Source of the DNA: Paractinoplanes lichenicola
GTDB lineage: Bacteria; Actinomycetota; Actinomycetes; Mycobacteriales; Micromonosporaceae
Direction: 5' to 3'
DNA: 64,000 bases
Assembly (NCBI RefSeq): GCF_016785085.1
Contig: NZ_JAENHO010000005.1
Coordinates: 186,001-250,000 of the forward strand
Part shown: positions 1-7,586 of the stretch, piece by piece
Layout: every line of letters begins with the position of its first letter
Numbering within the stretch: the first letter of the stretch is position 1
Position numbers and translations under genes: made by a program
Notes under the pieces: generated by a model
Database searches by the model: none
Told to the model about the DNA's origin: nothing
Seen by the model: only the letters and a program-made list of their open reading frames with translations

Positions 1-498
1 GCCGCCGGCGGCGCGGTCGCCGTGGAGGCCGGAGTCGACTCCATCGAACACGGCATGTGCCTGGACCCGGAGCTGCTGCCCCGCATGGCCGCCCAGGGCA
101 CCGCGCTGACCCCCACCCTCTCCGTGATCACCTCTTCGCTGGCCCGTAAACGGCAGTCCCCCGACGGCCCGGCCAAGGACTGGTACGTCTCCGGCGCGAC
201 CGCCCACCCCAACCTGACCGCGGCCGCTGTCGAGGCCGGAGTCACCGTCCTGGCCGGCACCGACTCCCGTCCGCACGGCCGCATCACCGACGAGATCAGA
301 GCCCTGGTCGCCGCCGGCGTCCCACCCCACGAGGCCCTGGCCGCGGCATCGTGGATGGCCCGCTCCTACCTGGGCTTCGCAGGCCTGGCCGACGGCGCCC
401 CAGCCGACGCACTCGTCCTCGACACCGACCCCCGCCTCGACCTCAGCACACTCGCCCGCCCCCGCGCAGTAATCGCCCGCGGCCGCCGCGTCGCGTAA
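1..498 (+). CDS. Amidohydrolase family protein, C-terminal part
   Basis: The reading frame is open from the first base, so the N-terminus lies outside the window. The visible 165 residues look like the C-terminal half of a metal-dependent amidohydrolase (imidazolonepropionase/prolidase-like TIM barrel). SIEHGM supplies a metal-ligand His and AGTDSRPHG carries the conserved Asp after the last barrel strand. The tail, with a PADALVLDTDP stretch and a final beta strand, is the usual small beta-sandwich cap of this superfamily. The substrate cannot be told from this fragment. The family is clear from the motifs; the specific reaction is unknown. Confidence 0.8.
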   Translation, partial: AAGGAVAVEAGVDSIEHGMCLDPELLPRMAAQGTALTPTLSVITSSLARKRQSPDGPAKDWYVSGATAHPNLTAAAVEAGVTVLAGTDSRPHGRITDEIRALVAAGVPPHEALAAASWMARSYLGFAGLADGAPADALVLDTDPRLDLSTLARPRAVIARGRRVA

Positions 499-551
499 AT
501 CCCGGATTCGGCCTTGCTTTGCCGGCGCCCGCGACGGCGGATACTGGACAG

Positions 552-737
552 GTGAGTGGATGGCAGGGCTGGTTCTATTCGGACGCGCGCGACCCACGCC
601 TGTTCGTGCCGCGCCGCTCGGGCCTGGGCCTGACCCTCAACTTCGCCCACCCCGCGGCCCGCTGGGTCCTGACCGCCCTGTTCGCGACGATGGCCCTGCT
701 CGCGATCCTGGCCACCCTGCTCGAGGCCCGCTCCTGA
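552..737 (+). CDS. Small membrane protein, DUF5808-like
   Basis: This encodes a 61-residue protein from a GTG start, just after GGACAG, which can serve as a close ribosome binding site. The N-terminal half contains DPRLFVPRRSG and LTLNFAHP, which resemble DUF5808 domains of small actinobacterial and firmicute membrane proteins. The last 25 residues form one transmembrane helix (WVLTALFATMALLAILATLL) and a short tail. A longer open frame exists upstream but overlaps the amidohydrolase in another frame, so the GTG is preferred. The function of this family is not known. Confidence 0.65.
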   Translation: MSGWQGWFYSDARDPRLFVPRRSGLGLTLNFAHPAARWVLTALFATMALLAILATLLEARS

Positions 738-771
738 GTTTCCCGCGCCCCACACCGGGAAGATCTAATGC

Positions 772-948
772 ATGTCTATCTGGAGCTGGTTCAAGAAGAG
801 GCGCCAAGACAGGATCGAACTGCAGCGCAACGAGGCCGTAGCCAAAGCCATGGCCCGCGGCGCCACCCCGGCGCAGATCAAAGCCGCCGGCGACCGCGCC
901 GCAAACGGCACCACCAACGCCGCAGTAATCGGCTCGATCAACGTCTGA
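772..948 (+). CDS. Small hypothetical protein, 58 aa
   Basis: This short gene runs from an ATG preceded by GGGAAGA at good spacing to a TGA. It encodes a basic N-terminus (MSIWSWFKKRRQDR) followed by a soluble, Ala-rich segment (AVAKAMARGATPAQIKAAGDRAANG). Support comes from the RBS, from location after the DUF5808-like gene in the same direction, and from the terminator-like hairpin right behind it. I recognise no domain. TPAQIKAA looks like a short helix-capping segment, and the protein is probably cytoplasmic. Confidence 0.5.
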   Translation: MSIWSWFKKRRQDRIELQRNEAVAKAMARGATPAQIKAAGDRAANGTTNAAVIGSINV

Positions 949-953
949 CCAGC

Positions 954-981
954 ACGGCCGGGGCGATCTCGTCCCGGCCGT
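954..981 (+). terminator. Hairpin terminator between convergent genes
   Basis: The arms ACGGCCGGG (954-962) and CCCGGCCGT (973-981) are perfectly complementary around a 10-nt loop, and a pyrimidine/T-rich stretch follows (CTTTCTTCG). The hairpin lies six bases after the stop of the 58-residue ORF and just before the end of gpsA on the other strand, so it could serve both. Confidence 0.6.
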
Positions 982-990
982 CTTTCTTCG

Positions 991-1992
991 TCAGCCGGGT
1001 TCGGATTCGTGGCCGGCTGGGTGGGAGCGCAGCAGGCCGTCGTAGGCGTATTCGGCCGTGATGTCGCCGGTGATGACGCGGTGGATCGTGCGGGTGATGG
1101 GCATCGGCAGGCCGTGCTGGTCGGCCAGCTGAACCGCGGCGTGCACGGTCTTCACGCCCTCGGCGACCTGGCCCATCTCGGCCAAAATGTCGTCCAGGCT
1201 GCGCCCGCGGCCGAGCTGCTCACCGACGTACCGGTTGCGGCTGTGCGGGCTGATGCACGTCGCCACCAGGTCACCCATGCCGGCCAGCCCGGCCAGCGTC
1301 GTCGGCTCGCCACCCATCGCGACGGCCAGTGTGGTCAGCTCGGCCAGCCCCCGCGAGATCACGCCGGCCCGGGTGTTGTCGCCGACGCCCAGACCCTGAG
1401 CGATGCCCGTAGCGATGGCCACGACGTTCTTCAGCGCCCCACCGACCTCGCAGCCGATCACATCGTGGTTCGTGTAGACCCGCAGCAGCCCCCGGCGGAA
1501 CACCCGCTGGATCTCCGTGGCCACAGTGAGATCCTCGGTCGCGATCACGGTCGCGGCCGCCATCCCAGCCATGATCTCCTTGGCCAGGTTGGGCCCGGTG
1601 AGCGCGGCGGCCGGATGCCCTGGCAGCACTTCCTTGATCACCTCGGTCATCCGCAGCAGGGAGTCGCGTTCCAGCCCCTTGCTCAGGCTCACCACCGGGA
1701 TCCAGGGGTGCAGATCAGGCCGTACGCGTTCCAGCGTCTCGCGAAATGCGCCCGTGGGCACGCCGACGACAAGCAACTCCGCGTGGCCCGCCGCCTCGGC
1801 CAGGTCCGCGGTCGCGCGCAGCCGCTCCGGCAGCGTGAACCCCTGGAGGTAACGCTCATTGGTGTGCTTGGCGTTGATCTCGTCCGCCGCGGCCGGATCC
1901 CGCGCCCAGATCAGCGACTCATGATCCCGCCGAGTCAACACCGACGCGACCGTGGTCCCCCAGGAGCCCGCCCCCAGCACGGTGATCCGCAT
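991..1992 (-). CDS. gpsA: NAD(P)H-dependent glycerol-3-phosphate dehydrogenase
   Basis: GpsA reduces dihydroxyacetone phosphate to sn-glycerol 3-phosphate, the backbone of membrane phospholipids, in the cytosol. The 333-residue product has the family length. It opens with the Rossmann motif LGAGSWGTTVA, has LTGPNLAKEI in the middle, and carries the catalytic-lysine region GCEVGGALKNVVAIATG. The C-terminal helical domain contains NTRAGVISRGLAE and GLAGMGDLVATC, both typical. It is transcribed alone: a small ORF converges on its 3' end, and the gene upstream on the same strand is 64 bases away and unrelated. Identity is firm. Confidence 0.95.
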   Translation of the reverse strand: MRITVLGAGSWGTTVASVLTRRDHESLIWARDPAAADEINAKHTNERYLQGFTLPERLRATADLAEAAGHAELLVVGVPTGAFRETLERVRPDLHPWIPVVSLSKGLERDSLLRMTEVIKEVLPGHPAAALTGPNLAKEIMAGMAAATVIATEDLTVATEIQRVFRRGLLRVYTNHDVIGCEVGGALKNVVAIATGIAQGLGVGDNTRAGVISRGLAELTTLAVAMGGEPTTLAGLAGMGDLVATCISPHSRNRYVGEQLGRGRSLDDILAEMGQVAEGVKTVHAAVQLADQHGLPMPITRTIHRVITGDITAEYAYDGLLRSHPAGHESEPG

Positions 1993-2056
1993 ACTTCCCC
2001 TTTCACCAGCGCAAACGTGCGTACGGAGAATCTAGAACAGCGCCGGGTCAGCTGCC

Positions 2057-2845
2057 CTACGGTTTGCGGGCCAGGCCGATGAGGTTGTCCAGCCGCTGGG
2101 CCGGCTGCGCGTCGCCGGTGTCGGGGCGCCATTCGGTCACGTCGATCAGGCCCGGTTCGACGAATTCGAGGCCGTCGAAGTAGCTCGCGATCTCCTCCGG
2201 GCTGCGCATCGCGTACGGGGGATTGGCCGTGGCATTCCAGATCTCCATGACCTGGTTGAGCACAGGGTTGGTGTTGGCGCCGTCGACAACGAGCAGGTAA
2301 CTGCCCGCAGCCAGGCCCGCCATGGTTCGCTGGACGATCGCCCGGGCCTCCTCGGCGGTCGGCATGTGGGCCAGAATCCCGGACAGCATCAGCGCCACCG
2401 GTTTGCTCAGGTCCAGGGTCCGGCTCGCTTCGCGCAGGATCGTTTCCGTGTCGCGCAGATCGGCGTCGACGTAGTCGGTGGCGCCGTGGGGACCGCTGGA
2501 AAGCAGCGCCCGCGCGTGCACCAAAACGAGCGGGTCGTAATCGACGTAGACGATTCGCGACTCCGGGGCCACCGACTGCGCCACCTCGTGCGTGTTGTTG
2601 GTCGTCGGCAGCCCGGTGCCGATGTCGAGGAACTGGGTCACACCGGCCTCGCCCGCCAGATACCGTACGGCCCGGTTGAGCACGGCCCGGTCGGCGCGAG
2701 CGATCTCCACGATGATCGGGTATTCCGCCGCGATCTGGTCGCCGAGGTCACGGTCGACGGCGTAGTTGTCCTTGCCGCCCAGCCAGTAGTTCCAGACCCG
2801 CGCCGTCTGCGGAACAGAGGAGTCGATTTTCGGGGCATCAGTCAT
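2057..2845 (-). CDS. SAM-dependent methyltransferase, DUF574 type
   Basis: This 262-residue protein belongs to the actinobacterial DUF574 (Methyltransf_19) family. The N-terminal signature is VWNYWLGGKDNYAVDR. The SAM-binding motif I follows as FLDIGTGLPTTNNTHEVAQ, and the acidic end of strand 2 is YVDYDPLVL. The methyl acceptor is unknown for the family. It follows the DUF5753-type regulator at 2894-3769 by 48 bases on the same strand, an arrangement very common in actinomycetes, so the two are probably co-transcribed. Confidence 0.88.
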   Translation of the reverse strand: MTDAPKIDSSVPQTARVWNYWLGGKDNYAVDRDLGDQIAAEYPIIVEIARADRAVLNRAVRYLAGEAGVTQFLDIGTGLPTTNNTHEVAQSVAPESRIVYVDYDPLVLVHARALLSSGPHGATDYVDADLRDTETILREASRTLDLSKPVALMLSGILAHMPTAEEARAIVQRTMAGLAAGSYLLVVDGANTNPVLNQVMEIWNATANPPYAMRSPEEIASYFDGLEFVEPGLIDVTEWRPDTGDAQPAQRLDNLIGLARKP

Positions 2846-2893
2846 GAGAGCTCCCTTGAGGTTTCAACTGCCGGTCGGCCGCTGAGACTACCG

Positions 2894-3769
2894 TCACGCC
2901 GCCCGGCCGAGGTCGGCCAGAATCCGGTCCAGAATCTCGGGTGTCTGTTGTGGAGTCGCCGCCTCTTCGGAGAGCCGGTTCATGACGTCGAAATAGCAGT
3001 CGATGTCGGCCGGCTTGTCCAAATAGAGCGCGCTGGTCAGCTGCTCCACATAGACGAGGTCGCGCATCTCCTTCTGCGGGAAGCGCAAGATGGTGAACGA
3101 GGTGCCGGCCCCCGCATGCCCGCCCGCCGCCAGCGGCATCACCTGGATCATCACCTTGGAGTTCTTGCTCTCCCGCACGGCCAGCGCCTCGATCTGATCC
3201 CGCATCACTCGCGGACCACCGACCGGCCGCCGCAGGGCCGCCTCGTCGATCACCGCCCACAGCGTCGGCGGATCCGGCTGACTGAGCACCTGCTGACGTT
3301 CCAACCGCAGTCGCACCCGCCGCGCGACCTCATCATCGCGCTGGCTGTAGGTGCCCAGCCGGATCAGCGCCTCGGCGTACGCCTCGGTCTGCAACAACCC
3401 CGGCAACCACTGCGCCTCGTACGTACGAATGACGGAAGCCGTAGCCTCCAGCCCCAGGTACCGCTGCAACCAGTTCGGCGTGACATCACTGTACGGATGC
3501 CACCAGCACTGCGTATTGGTCTCCCGCACCCGCGCGAGAAAGGCGGCGCGTTCTTCCTCGTCGTCCACCCCGTAGAGCGTGAGCAGAACCGCCACGTTAG
3601 TTTCCTTCAACGCGACCCGGCCCAGCTCCATCCGGCTGACAGTCGAGTCCGCAGTACCGAGCGCCTCGGCCGCCTCCGCCCGAGCCACCCCGTGCTCCTC
3701 CCGCAGGCGACGCAGCTGCGACCCGAGCAGAATCCGCGCAACGGTCGGGCCTTCGCCCTCCCCGCTCAC
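2894..3769 (-). CDS. Helix-turn-helix regulator with DUF5753 domain
   Basis: The product is 291 residues. An N-terminal XRE-type helix-turn-helix (LGSQLRRLREEHGVARAEAAEALG, ending in STVSRMELGR) is followed by the long DUF5753 domain found in hundreds of paralogues per actinomycete genome. Typical segments are YEAQWLPGLLQTEAYAEALI and VMRDQIEAL. The chosen GTG has a GGGGGG run about six bases upstream; a 22-residue longer frame exists but has no RBS. No DUF397 partner is adjacent. Instead the DUF574 methyltransferase follows. Members of this family have been linked to development and secondary metabolism, but the target here is unknown. Confidence 0.85.
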   Translation of the reverse strand: MSGEGEGPTVARILLGSQLRRLREEHGVARAEAAEALGTADSTVSRMELGRVALKETNVAVLLTLYGVDDEEERAAFLARVRETNTQCWWHPYSDVTPNWLQRYLGLEATASVIRTYEAQWLPGLLQTEAYAEALIRLGTYSQRDDEVARRVRLRLERQQVLSQPDPPTLWAVIDEAALRRPVGGPRVMRDQIEALAVRESKNSKVMIQVMPLAAGGHAGAGTSFTILRFPQKEMRDLVYVEQLTSALYLDKPADIDCYFDVMNRLSEEAATPQQTPEILDRILADLGRAA

Positions 3770-3835
3770 CGCTCGCCCCCCTGTCCATCCACGGAAGCAG
3801 CATGACACCGTGTGACCCCGGCCACTACCCCGCAC

Positions 3836-4356
3836 TCACTCGAGATGGTCGCTGGGACTGGTCTGCAACAGCCACGCCAACGGCATCTTCGCGCGCTCGG
3901 TGTAGCCGGCGTCCGAGGAGAGCTGGTAGAGAGTCACTGAGGAATGCCCGCCGAGGCGTATTCGCGCCTCTTGGTCACCTCGTCCATCGCCTCCGATCCC
4001 GGCGACACAATCTCAACGGCGAGCAGGAGCTCAGTGACATCAAGCCAGACCGCGCGCGGCGGCGATTCACTCCAAACGCTGATATCGGGGATCCGGCCCC
4101 CGTCGCGCTCACTCCCCGGAACGCGAATGCCGGCAACCTGAAGGATTTGCTCGGCTGGCCACCCCGTCATGAGCAGCCAAGCAAAGAGCCGGCTAGCGAT
4201 CTGCGCGTGCTCAAAGTCCGCGACCGGCCAGACAGACAGCACACCCTCGGGGCTCGTCTCGTAACGATGGCCATTCGGATCCGCCGCGTTCATGGCCGCC
4301 AGATCGTCGAGCGTCACCACGGCGGGCATGTGCCTGCCAACGCTCGCCGCGCTCAT
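3836..4356 (-). pseudogene. Uma2-family (DUF820) endonuclease-like gene, internally deleted
   Basis: Reading from the ATG at 4356, the N-terminal ~140 residues match Uma2/DUF820 restriction-fold proteins (PDISVWSE, LLLAVEIVSPGSEAMDEVTKRREYASAGIPQ). The frame then stops at 3934. The expected continuation, roughly 30-50 residues after AGIP, is absent. In the next frame, directly at the stop, a recognisable family C-terminus resumes: VTLYQLSSDAGYTERAKMPL, ending at a TGA at 3836-3838. The simplest reading is a deletion that removed the end of the catalytic core and shifted the frame. A shortened protein may still be made but should lack activity. Confidence 0.65.
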
Positions 4357-5097
4357 GAGCCCGTCGTACGAGCCCGCGTTATCCCCTCGCGAATCCGCTG
4401 ACCGGCCTGACCCTGTTCACCCGAGAGCACCCCTGTGCTGCTGGTGCGCGCTGAGGCTGAGTCCGACGACGTGGGAGAAGGCCACCGAGTCGGCTCGCCC
4501 TGTCTTGGGTGCCTTGGGTGACCTCAAAAGCGCGAGTCGGACGGCTGTAGAATGTCCGGAAAAGCAGCCGGGCGTATTCGGCGCGACCAAGATTAATTTA
4601 CGCGACACTGACTTCGTTTTTTGTCTGGATCTCGACCACTCAGCTCCGCCAAGCGAGCGCGCACTTCCGCTTTTTCATCTTGCAAGTCTTGTCGCTCCTT
4701 TCCGATTTGCTCTTCCAGCTTTGCGGCCCGTTCGTTGTCGAGTGCCGCGGCCTCGAACCCGCGGTGGCTGCCAGCCACTCGTCCCCCTTGCTTGCCGGCT
4801 CCCGGCTTCCGCTCGCCTATCCGCAACTGCTGGGGGTCTTCGCGGCCCTTTGGCTTCGCCCGTGATGAGGGCTGTCGCTGTCCAGGAGTGGGGTTGGTGT
4901 CGCGCTGTAGCTCAGCTCGCCCGAATCCCCTGACGTCATCAGCTCGATTCTCGGGACCACATCACGAAATCGGCCTCCCGCTGACGCGGTTCGCGCAGGC
5001 GGTCAGGTCCAGCTCAGTCGAGGTGGTCCGGCGGGCTCAGAGGCTCTGCACAACCCGAGACGCAAGCGTACGGTTCGGCGGCAACGGTGTGGCGAGA
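4357..5097. other. Gene-poor 740-bp stretch
   Basis: No confident gene, RNA or repeat is visible between the broken Uma2 gene and the toxin-antitoxin pair. Open frames exist on both strands but none has a good start with an RBS and normal codon use. The local base composition is less GC-rich than the rest (for example the AT-rich run around 4592-4622). Together with the broken gene on one side and the mobile-type toxin-antitoxin pair on the other, this looks like a scar of past insertion and loss. Confidence 0.5.
4593..4826 (-). CDS. Doubtful coiled-coil ORF in a gene-poor patch
   Basis: The ORF encodes about 77 residues from a TTG, with an open frame extending upstream to about 4968. It has a basic Gly/Lys-rich part (GERKPGAGKQGG) followed by a heptad-like helix (ERAAKLEEQIGKERQDLQDE) with hydrophobic residues at a/d spacing. 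Third-position GC is only about half, unlike its neighbours. That suggests either imported DNA or a non-coding frame. No family is recognised and there is no convincing start site. I keep it only as a possible remnant. Confidence 0.25.
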   Translation of the reverse strand: MRIGERKPGAGKQGGRVAGSHRGFEAAALDNERAAKLEEQIGKERQDLQDEKAEVRARLAELSGRDPDKKRSQCRVN

Positions 5098-5430
5098 CTA
5101 GGCCACGTTGAGTTGGATGTTTCCGATCCGCGCGACGATGTCGAGGTGGCCACCCAGCCCGACGACGTAGGCGCGCAGCGAGTCGAGCCCAACGGCGTCG
5201 CCGTTCTCGATCTGGCTGATGCGTGCCTGCGACAGTCCGGCTGCCTCGGCCAGTTGCGCCTGGGTCAGTCCGAGCTGTTGGCGGATCTCGGCCAGCTGGG
5301 CGCCGCTCACGGAAGCGAGCATCTGTTCCCGCATCTGCTGCCGCCGGGCCACGCGATCGCTGTTGTCCCAGGTCGGGTCAAGGGCACGAGCCTTGGCCTT
5401 CACATCGCGCCAGTTGGATGCCTCGGTCAT
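5098..5430 (-). CDS. XRE-family antitoxin of a HigBA-type module
   Basis: The 110-residue protein has a C-terminal XRE helix-turn-helix (IRQQLGLTQAQLAEAAGLSQ, then ARISQIENG) preceded by a helical N-terminal region. Its start overlaps the end of the upstream toxin gene by four bases, so translation is probably coupled. Toxin-first order, size and domain are those of HigBA/RelE-XRE modules. By analogy it should neutralise the RelE-fold partner and repress the shared promoter through the palindrome at 5807-5823. Confidence 0.85.
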   Translation of the reverse strand: MTEASNWRDVKAKARALDPTWDNSDRVARRQQMREQMLASVSGAQLAEIRQQLGLTQAQLAEAAGLSQARISQIENGDAVGLDSLRAYVVGLGGHLDIVARIGNIQLNVA

Positions 5431-5798
5431 GATTCATCCTCTGCTTTCAGGCTGGTCAGGTGCTCGGCGAAGCGACTGTCAGCCAGCGGGATAGCCGCGC
5501 GATACCAGGTTTGCCATCGCCCCGACTTGTCGCCGGCCACCAGGAATAACGCCTCCCGGACCGGGTCGAACGCGAAGATCATCCTGACCTCAGTCGTTCC
5601 TGACGAACCGGGACGAAGCTCCTTCATGTTGTGGTACGCACTGCCCTTAAGGCGATCCACCAATGGCCGGCCGAGCGCCGGTCCCTGCTCGGCCAGGACG
5701 TCGATCGCCTCCGAAACCAGGTCCGCAGTGATCGGATCGGTCTCACAGAGGTCGAGGAACCATGCCTCAACCTCGGGGTGCAACCGCACTTCCCACAT
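5427..5798 (-). CDS. RelE/HigB-fold toxin (phage-derived Gp49-like family)
   Basis: The 123-residue product matches the Gp49-like/HigB branch of the RelE superfamily. Characteristic segments are EVEAWFLDL at the start, LGRPLVDRLKGSAYHNMKELRP in the middle and VRMIFAFDPVREALFLVAGDKSG at the core beta sheet. Relatives are ribosome-dependent mRNA interferases, so that activity is inferred. It is the first gene of a two-gene unit with the XRE antitoxin. The ATG lies only seven bases after a TATACT -10 box, so the transcript may be leaderless. Confidence 0.85.
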   Translation of the reverse strand: MWEVRLHPEVEAWFLDLCETDPITADLVSEAIDVLAEQGPALGRPLVDRLKGSAYHNMKELRPGSSGTTEVRMIFAFDPVREALFLVAGDKSGRWQTWYRAAIPLADSRFAEHLTSLKAEDES

Positions 5799-5804
5799 GA
5801 GCCC

Positions 5805-5823
5805 AGTATAAGCTCAACTTATA
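5805..5823 (-). promoter_or_regulatory. Toxin-antitoxin promoter with overlapping palindromic operator
   Basis: On the minus strand a TATACT -10 box occupies 5810-5805, and GGGCTC then separates it from the toxin ATG at 5798. A perfect inverted repeat, TATAAG-N5-CTTATA (5807-5823), overlaps that -10 box, as expected for an autoregulatory operator. No clear -35 hexamer is visible. Confidence 0.6.
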
Positions 5824-6000
5824 TCCCATAACCGCCGCGCGTCAGCAGTTTGCCGTCAGGATCGAGATCATGGGCCGTTTCCATCGTCGGTCAGCCCGCT
5901 GCTGCAGCAGGGAAACCGGAACGGCGTTGAACCGGCCGGAGGACGCAAGCCGACGAGGGCGCGACCGGCCCGGTCGACCGCGCCCACCGTAACGTGGGGT

Positions 6001-6017
6001 CTGGGGGTCGCCCCCAG
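6001..6017 (-). terminator. Perfect 7-bp hairpin after the CAT tRNA
   Basis: CTGGGGG-TCG-CCCCCAG forms a perfect stem with a three-base loop, starting 11 bases past the 3' end of the tRNA gene on its strand. There is no U-tract, as is common for actinobacterial terminators. A very similar element sits near tRNA-Asn at 11668-11688. The rest of 5824-6000 shows nothing else. Confidence 0.55.
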
Positions 6018-6027
6018 GCTAGTTGAG

Positions 6028-6101
6028 TGGGGCGGGCGGGACTCGAACCCGCGACCGAGGGATTATGAGTCCCCTGCTCTAACCCACTGAGCTACCGCCC
6101 C
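6028..6101 (-). tRNA. tRNA with CAT anticodon (Met, or Ile2 after lysidine modification)
   Basis: A full cloverleaf of 74 nt can be folded. The acceptor arms are GGGGCGG/CCGCCCC, the D stem is GCTC/GAGC, the anticodon stem is GGGGA/TCCCT with loop CTCATAA, and the T arm is GCGGG-TTCGAGT-CCCGC. The discriminator base is A and CCA is not encoded. The loop gives anticodon CAT. The stem and its surroundings (AGCAGGGGACTCATAATCCCT) look more like bacterial tRNA-Ile2 than elongator tRNA-Met, so the amino acid remains open. Confidence 0.9.
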
Positions 6102-6180
6102 TTACCGGCGGCGATCCTAACCCGTGCCGCACAGTCGCAGCCAGCGATCTCCTGCGCCGAGAGCAGGGAGCGCCGACGAA

Positions 6181-7443
6181 TCAGGCGTGGACGTGGGTTC
6201 CCAGCCAGGAAAGCACAGCCCCCGCCGTGCGCCATCCGCCTGCCAGGGCGCCCTGGATGGAGGGGCTGTCGCGGTGGTCGCCGGCCACGAACAGGCCTTC
6301 GCCGAGGTCTACCGGTTTGCGCAGGTTGAGCTGCGGCACCCGGGCCGACGGTAGGGCGTTGGGGATGCTGACGGTTTCGAGCAGCTCCCAGTCGTCGGTC
6401 GGCACCCCGTACAAGCGGGACAATTCCACCCGGATCACCGTCTCGGAGGCCGCGGAGGGGGCTGACACGCCGACCACCGAGGCCGCGATCAGGGACTTGC
6501 CGGTGGGTGCGTACTCGGGCGCGGCATTGGACAGGACGATCGTGTTGGCGATGATCTCGCGCCGGTCGCCGTCGAGCAGCAGGGTGGGCTCGTCGATGGG
6601 GGCGCGGTCGGCCCCGAAGTAGAAGGTGGTCAGGCCGTGCATGTCGGGGCGGGGCAGCTGGGGCAGCAGCTCCGACGCGGAGACCGGGTCGGTCGCGACG
6701 ATCACGGCCCGGCAGCGCAGCTCGCCGCCCTCGGTGACGACCACGCCGGGGCCGACCGAGAGCGTGCTGGCCCCGATGAGCAGCTGGGGATAGGGCAGGG
6801 GACCGGCGATCGCCGCGGGCAGGGCCGCCATGCCGGCCGCGGGCACGCCCATCCGCCCGCGCGCGAACGACCGCAGGATCATCGCGAACACGTGACTCGA
6901 CGTGTCGAGCGAGCGGTCGCCGAAGACGCCGGAGAGGAACGGCCGCATCACTTCTTCGATCATGCGGTGCGACAGGCCGGCCTTGCGCAGCATCTCCTGC
7001 GTCGTCGTCTCGCGGGCCTCGAGCAGCCGGGACGCGGGCAGGGTGGCGCACTTGGTGGCGAGCGTGGCGAACTTCAGCCGGTCACTGAGCGTGCCGACGC
7101 CCGACGTGAGGGTCTGCGCGACCGCGAGCGGCTCGCGGATCGGGTGCTCGAGCCGGTGCAGCTCGCCGCCCCGCCGCACGAGCACGCCGGGCGTGAAGTA
7201 GCGCAGGTCGAGCGCGTCGATGTCGACCAGCGCGGGCAGCCGCGGATACGCCGTGTTGATGATCTGGAAGCCCCGGTCGAAGTGCCAGCCGTCGACGACG
7301 TCGGTGGTCACCCGGCCGCCGATCCGGTCGGAGCCCTCGACGAGCAGCCATTCCACGCCCGCGCGGTCGAGCCGGCGGGCAGCCGACAGTCCGGCGAGTC
7401 CGCCGCCGACGATGACGACGTCCACCTCAACGGGCTGCGACAC
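6181..7443 (-). CDS. FAD-dependent amine-oxidase-like oxidoreductase
   Basis: The product is about 420 residues. An N-terminal dinucleotide-binding motif (VDVVIVGGGLAGLSAARRLDRAG) leads into LLVEGSDRIGGRVTT, the GG doublet of the amine oxidase/protoporphyrinogen oxidase/phytoene desaturase superfamily. The C-terminal FAD contact is GLFVAGDHRDSPSIQGALAGG. No signal peptide is present, so it is cytosolic. GTG at 7443 is preferred over GTG at 7449 because GAGG lies five bases upstream. The substrate is unknown: the adjacent genes do not point to carotenoid or haem synthesis. It stands alone on the minus strand. Confidence 0.85.
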   Translation of the reverse strand: MSQPVEVDVVIVGGGLAGLSAARRLDRAGVEWLLVEGSDRIGGRVTTDVVDGWHFDRGFQIINTAYPRLPALVDIDALDLRYFTPGVLVRRGGELHRLEHPIREPLAVAQTLTSGVGTLSDRLKFATLATKCATLPASRLLEARETTTQEMLRKAGLSHRMIEEVMRPFLSGVFGDRSLDTSSHVFAMILRSFARGRMGVPAAGMAALPAAIAGPLPYPQLLIGASTLSVGPGVVVTEGGELRCRAVIVATDPVSASELLPQLPRPDMHGLTTFYFGADRAPIDEPTLLLDGDRREIIANTIVLSNAAPEYAPTGKSLIAASVVGVSAPSAASETVIRVELSRLYGVPTDDWELLETVSIPNALPSARVPQLNLRKPVDLGEGLFVAGDHRDSPSIQGALAGGWRTAGAVLSWLGTHVHA

Positions 7444-7537
7444 GGGCACCTCACAAGGGGACGAACAAGGCAGACTCAGCGTAACGGCGGTGGGTGGTCA
7501 CGGCAGGAGAAAGACGAAGACGTACGCCTCGTCGCCC

Positions 7538-7573
7538 GGCCCTGGTTCCCCGAGGGGTTGCTGCCCCAGGGCC
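7538..7573 (-). terminator. Hairpin downstream of the esterase gene
   Basis: GGCCCTGG (7538-7545) and CCAGGGCC (7566-7573) pair around a GC-rich loop, 14 bases past the stop of the minus-strand esterase. No T-run follows. This is a plausible actinobacterial terminator. Confidence 0.4.
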
Positions 7574-7586
7574 CGGCTGACGAAAC

